Shown one piece after another: positions 62,169 to 64,000 of a stretch of DNA of 64,000 nucleotides. The notes below the pieces were generated by a model. That model searched no databases. It had not been told where the DNA came from and saw only the letters and a program-made list of their open reading frames with translations. The stretch spans positions 186,001 through 250,000 of the forward strand of contig CAVRLB010000003.1 in assembly GCA_963722295.1 (NCBI GenBank), given 5' to 3'. This stretch comes from Brooklawnia sp032229645 (GTDB lineage Bacteria > Actinomycetota > Actinomycetes > Propionibacteriales > Propionibacteriaceae). The translations under genes were made by a program, and so were the position numbers. Positions within the stretch are counted from its first letter, which is position 1; every line of letters starts with the position of its first letter.

Positions 62169-62662
62169 CCAGCAACCACTGTGATGCGGTGCGGGCGGTA
62201 TGCCCCGGGTCGTTCGACCCGATCACCAGAGGGCACCTGGACATCATCGTGCGTGCGGCCAGCGTCTTCTCCGAGGTGATCGTCGCGGTGGGACGCAATA
62301 CCACGAAGAACTACATGTTCGACGTGCACGAGCGGCTCGGGTTGGTGACCGACGCCGTATCCGAGATGGCCAATGTGCGGGTTGCGCTCATCGACGGTCT
62401 GCTGGTCGATTTCTGTGCTGCGCAAGGGGCGAAGGTCATCGTCAAGGGTGTTCGTTTCGGCTCCGACTTCGACTATGAACTGCAGATGTCGCAGCTCAAC
62501 CGTCAGCTTTCGGGCATTGAGACGGCGCTGCTGCCGGCTGGTCGCGAATTCGGGACGATTTCCAGCTCGATGCTGCGTGAGGTGGCTCACAACGGCGCGG
62601 ATATCAGCGCTTTCGTGACCGATGCCGTGAACCGGGCGGTGCTCGCCAAGGTAGGCCGCTGA
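62165..62662 (+). CDS. coaD: Phosphopantetheine adenylyltransferase
   Basis: Fourth step of coenzyme A synthesis. The 165-residue protein has PGSFDPITRGHLD (TxGH motif, residues 14-26), the KGVRFGSDFDYE region and ISSSMLREVA near the C-terminus. The rsmD-coaD order is conserved. It overlaps rsmD by 4 bases. Confidence 0.95.
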   Translation: MTSNHCDAVRAVCPGSFDPITRGHLDIIVRAASVFSEVIVAVGRNTTKNYMFDVHERLGLVTDAVSEMANVRVALIDGLLVDFCAAQGAKVIVKGVRFGSDFDYELQMSQLNRQLSGIETALLPAGREFGTISSSMLREVAHNGADISAFVTDAVNRAVLAKVGR

Positions 62663-62682
62663 ACTCGATTCAGGTGGCGCTA

Positions 62683-62688
62683 TAGGCT
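62683..62688 (+). promoter_or_regulatory. -10 box of yceD (TAGGCT), probable leaderless start
   Basis: TAGGCT, within TATAGGCT, ends 6 bases before the GTG at 62695. Confidence 0.4.
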
Positions 62689-62694
62689 GGCCGG

Positions 62695-63249
62695 GTGAAC
62701 GAGCACCAGACCCTTGATCTGCGGTCCCCGTGGGTCATCAGTATCCACGAACTGGTCCGCCGCCCAGGCGAACTCAAAGAGTTTCGGCGTGAGATTCCTG
62801 CTCCGGCGGGCGTGAGCGTGGAGCTGGTAGGTGTCCTTGAAGGCAGCCCCATAGATGTGGACCTGCGGCTGGAGTCGGTGAGCGAGGGTGTGTTGGCCAC
62901 CGGCACGCTCAGCGCCGAGTTCGTCGGAGAATGCTCGCGTTGCTTGGGCGCGGTTCGCGAAGATCGCGATTTCGACCTTCAGGAGCTCTACTACTACCCG
63001 GGACACGATGCCGAAGAAGACGCGCTCTTCGTGGTCGATGAGCACATCGATCTCGATCCTCCGATGCGCGATGCGATCGTCCTCGAGCTGCCGTTCTCGC
63101 CGCTGTGCCGTGAGGACTGTCTGGGCCTTTGCCCAGTCTGCGGCTTCAACCTGAACGACGATCCCGATCACGATCACGGCGAGCAGATCGACCCCCGCTG
63201 GGCGGGGCTGCAGAGCTTCCAGCCGGAGGATGCATCCGAGAAGTCTTGA
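62695..63249 (+). CDS. yceD: YceD (DUF177) protein
   Basis: A 184-residue DUF177 protein, family linked to 23S rRNA/large-subunit biogenesis and usually placed before rpmF. It has the first CxxC pair CSRC near residue 81 and the C-terminal CREDCLGLCPVCG. The rpmF gene normally downstream is absent from the sequence that follows. Confidence 0.88.
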   Translation: MNEHQTLDLRSPWVISIHELVRRPGELKEFRREIPAPAGVSVELVGVLEGSPIDVDLRLESVSEGVLATGTLSAEFVGECSRCLGAVREDRDFDLQELYYYPGHDAEEDALFVVDEHIDLDPPMRDAIVLELPFSPLCREDCLGLCPVCGFNLNDDPDHDHGEQIDPRWAGLQSFQPEDASEKS

Positions 63250-63335
63250 GCGTCGGCGAGGCGTCACTCCCGCACACGTCGCGTCCGAAGAACTCCCGTC
63301 TTGACCCGGCCTGGGTAGATCAACGCCCGCGGCCA

Positions 63336-63353
63336 CTCCACCTATGCTTGGAG
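63336..63353 (+). promoter_or_regulatory. Inverted repeat around the -10 box of the MNT gene
   Basis: CTCCA (63336-63340) and TGGAG (63349-63353) flank CCTATGCT; TATGCT (63343-63348) is a likely -10 ending 6 bases before the ATG. The layout fits autoregulation by the antitoxin complex. Confidence 0.4.
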
Positions 63354-63354
63354 C

Positions 63355-63675
63355 ATGACGACGTGCACTCCGACCCGGCGATCAGTCGAGTTGCGTGCGT
63401 TGATTGACGAGCATCGCAGTGAAATTGAAGCGGTGCTGTGTGCCAACCGAGTTGCGGGTGTCAGAGTGTTTGGCTCGGTTGCCCGTGGGGACGCTGATGA
63501 GAACAGTGATATCGATTTGCTGTTTGCCCGCCCAAATGGCATGGGGCTGATGGCGATGAGCAGGCTCGAACGTGAGCTCTCCGAGATCTTGGGTGTCGGT
63601 GTCGACCTGGTGCCTGAGACAGCACTGCTTGAGACGGTGCGTCCGAGCGTCTATGCAGATGCGAGGCCGCTATGA
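63355..63675 (+). CDS. Minimal nucleotidyltransferase antitoxin (MNT)
   Basis: A 106-residue minimal nucleotidyltransferase. The motif GSVARGDADENSDIDLLF (residues 40-57) has the GSxxRG loop and the metal-binding D52 and D54. Members of this group act as antitoxins that add AMP to the partner HEPN toxin. The stop overlaps the HEPN start by 4 bases (ATGA). Confidence 0.88.
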   Translation: MTTCTPTRRSVELRALIDEHRSEIEAVLCANRVAGVRVFGSVARGDADENSDIDLLFARPNGMGLMAMSRLERELSEILGVGVDLVPETALLETVRPSVYADARPL

Positions 63676-64000
63676 GCGGCCGAACAGACTCCGAACGCAT
63701 CTCGGTTGCGTTGGAACACCTTGATGCGCTGCACCGGCATCTGTCGTGAGGCGATTTGAGTGATGAGGTCATCGCGGACGCGGTGAGTATGAGGCTGTCG
63801 GCTGCCATCACTGCAGTGCACGATGGCGACCCAGCGTTGGGGCAGCGATTGTTCCGGAGTGAGTGGACGGACATCTGGGGCATGCGCAACCGGCTCTCCC
63901 ACGGATACGTGACGACCGATCCAGCGATCTTGGTAGACACCATCGCGTACGATCTGCCTGCTTTCGAAAAGGCGCTAAGAGGCGAACTTGCCAGGTTGCA
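63672..64000 (+). pseudogene. HEPN toxin gene with an in-frame stop, 3' end cut by window
   Basis: The frame starts at the ATG overlapping the MNT stop (MSGRTDSERISVALEHLDAL) and meets TGA at 63747-63749 after 25 codons. Beyond the TGA the same frame stays open to the window end (GDLSDEVIADAVSMRLSAA onward) and contains the HEPN catalytic pattern RNRLSHGY (R-x4-H, 63885-63902). It is therefore a HepT-like ribonuclease gene with one nonsense codon, not a frameshift. Read-through, or initiation at ATG 63789, could still give a shortened protein. The C-terminus is outside the window. Confidence 0.8.

Noticed and set aside
63129..63407. Ribosomal protein L32 gene after yceD
   Set aside because: The frames here lack the VPKRK start and zinc cysteines of L32.
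1..64000. CRISPR arrays, tRNA or rRNA genes, insertion sequences
   Set aside because: No regularly spaced repeats, no cloverleaf-like sequence, no rRNA-like stretch and no transposase motif were recognised; a tRNAscan or Infernal run could still find something missed by eye.

Overview
The window is a GC-rich, gene-dense bacterial chromosome segment with housekeeping gene order typical of Actinomycetota. The best guess is a Propionibacteriaceae-like organism. Pointers are the fabG-inhA pair downstream of sufS-sufU-sufT and an ABC-F gene, the order xerC / M23 peptidase / rpsB-tsf-pyrH-frr-cdsA-rlmN, a DUF4439 lipoprotein between proS and rimP, frequent GTG starts, and many genes with a TANNNT box just upstream of the start codon (probable leaderless mRNAs). 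The family-level guess is inference; the phylum is well supported. No rRNA, tRNA, CRISPR array, prophage or insertion sequence was seen.

Layout. 1-4.4 kb: Fe-S assembly genes (sufS partial, sufU, sufT), an RNA cyclic phosphodiesterase, an ABC-F ATPase and a small HTH protein. 4.4-12.7 kb: an RlmA-like methyltransferase, fabG-inhA, a DUF456 membrane protein, an ABC ATPase, a BASS-type transporter, a TrmH-type methyltransferase, malic enzyme and peptide deformylase. 12.8-20.6 kb: xerC, a tandem-M23 peptidase, rpsB-tsf, pyrH-frr-cdsA and rlmN. 20.6-28.5 kb: an oligosaccharide island (ROK regulator, binding protein, two permeases, a decayed GH31 gene and a GH13 alpha-glucosidase) lying where many actinobacteria carry dxr and a site-2 protease gene. 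28.5-31.6 kb: ispG, a GNAT protein, an unusual cluster of hairpins and an AIM24 protein. 31.5-34.7 kb: a methyltransferase remnant and a FecBCD-type uptake operon.

34.9-46.1 kb: proS, DUF4439, rimP-nusA-ylxR-infB-rbfA-truB, marC and ribF. 46.2-50.8 kb: rpsO and pnp, each behind a structured leader, then dapB and a DUF2993 protein. 50.8-54.5 kb: a cobalamin-riboswitch-controlled btuFCD operon with a coupled GNAT gene. 54.5-63.2 kb: rnj, rpmB, recG, a three-gene redox/sugar operon, rsmD-coaD and yceD. 63.3-64 kb: an MNT/HEPN toxin-antitoxin pair whose HEPN gene carries an in-frame TGA.

Most of the window is translation, RNA processing and lipid/cofactor biosynthesis. Accessory cargo (sugar island, two metal/cobalamin-type uptake systems, the TA pair) sits at breaks in that conserved order. 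The most interesting non-coding signals are a possible pseudoknot in the rpsO leader, three hairpins ahead of pnp, a cobalamin riboswitch with an adjacent hairpin that can mask the Shine-Dalgarno sequence, and the multi-hairpin region at 30.6-30.8 kb.
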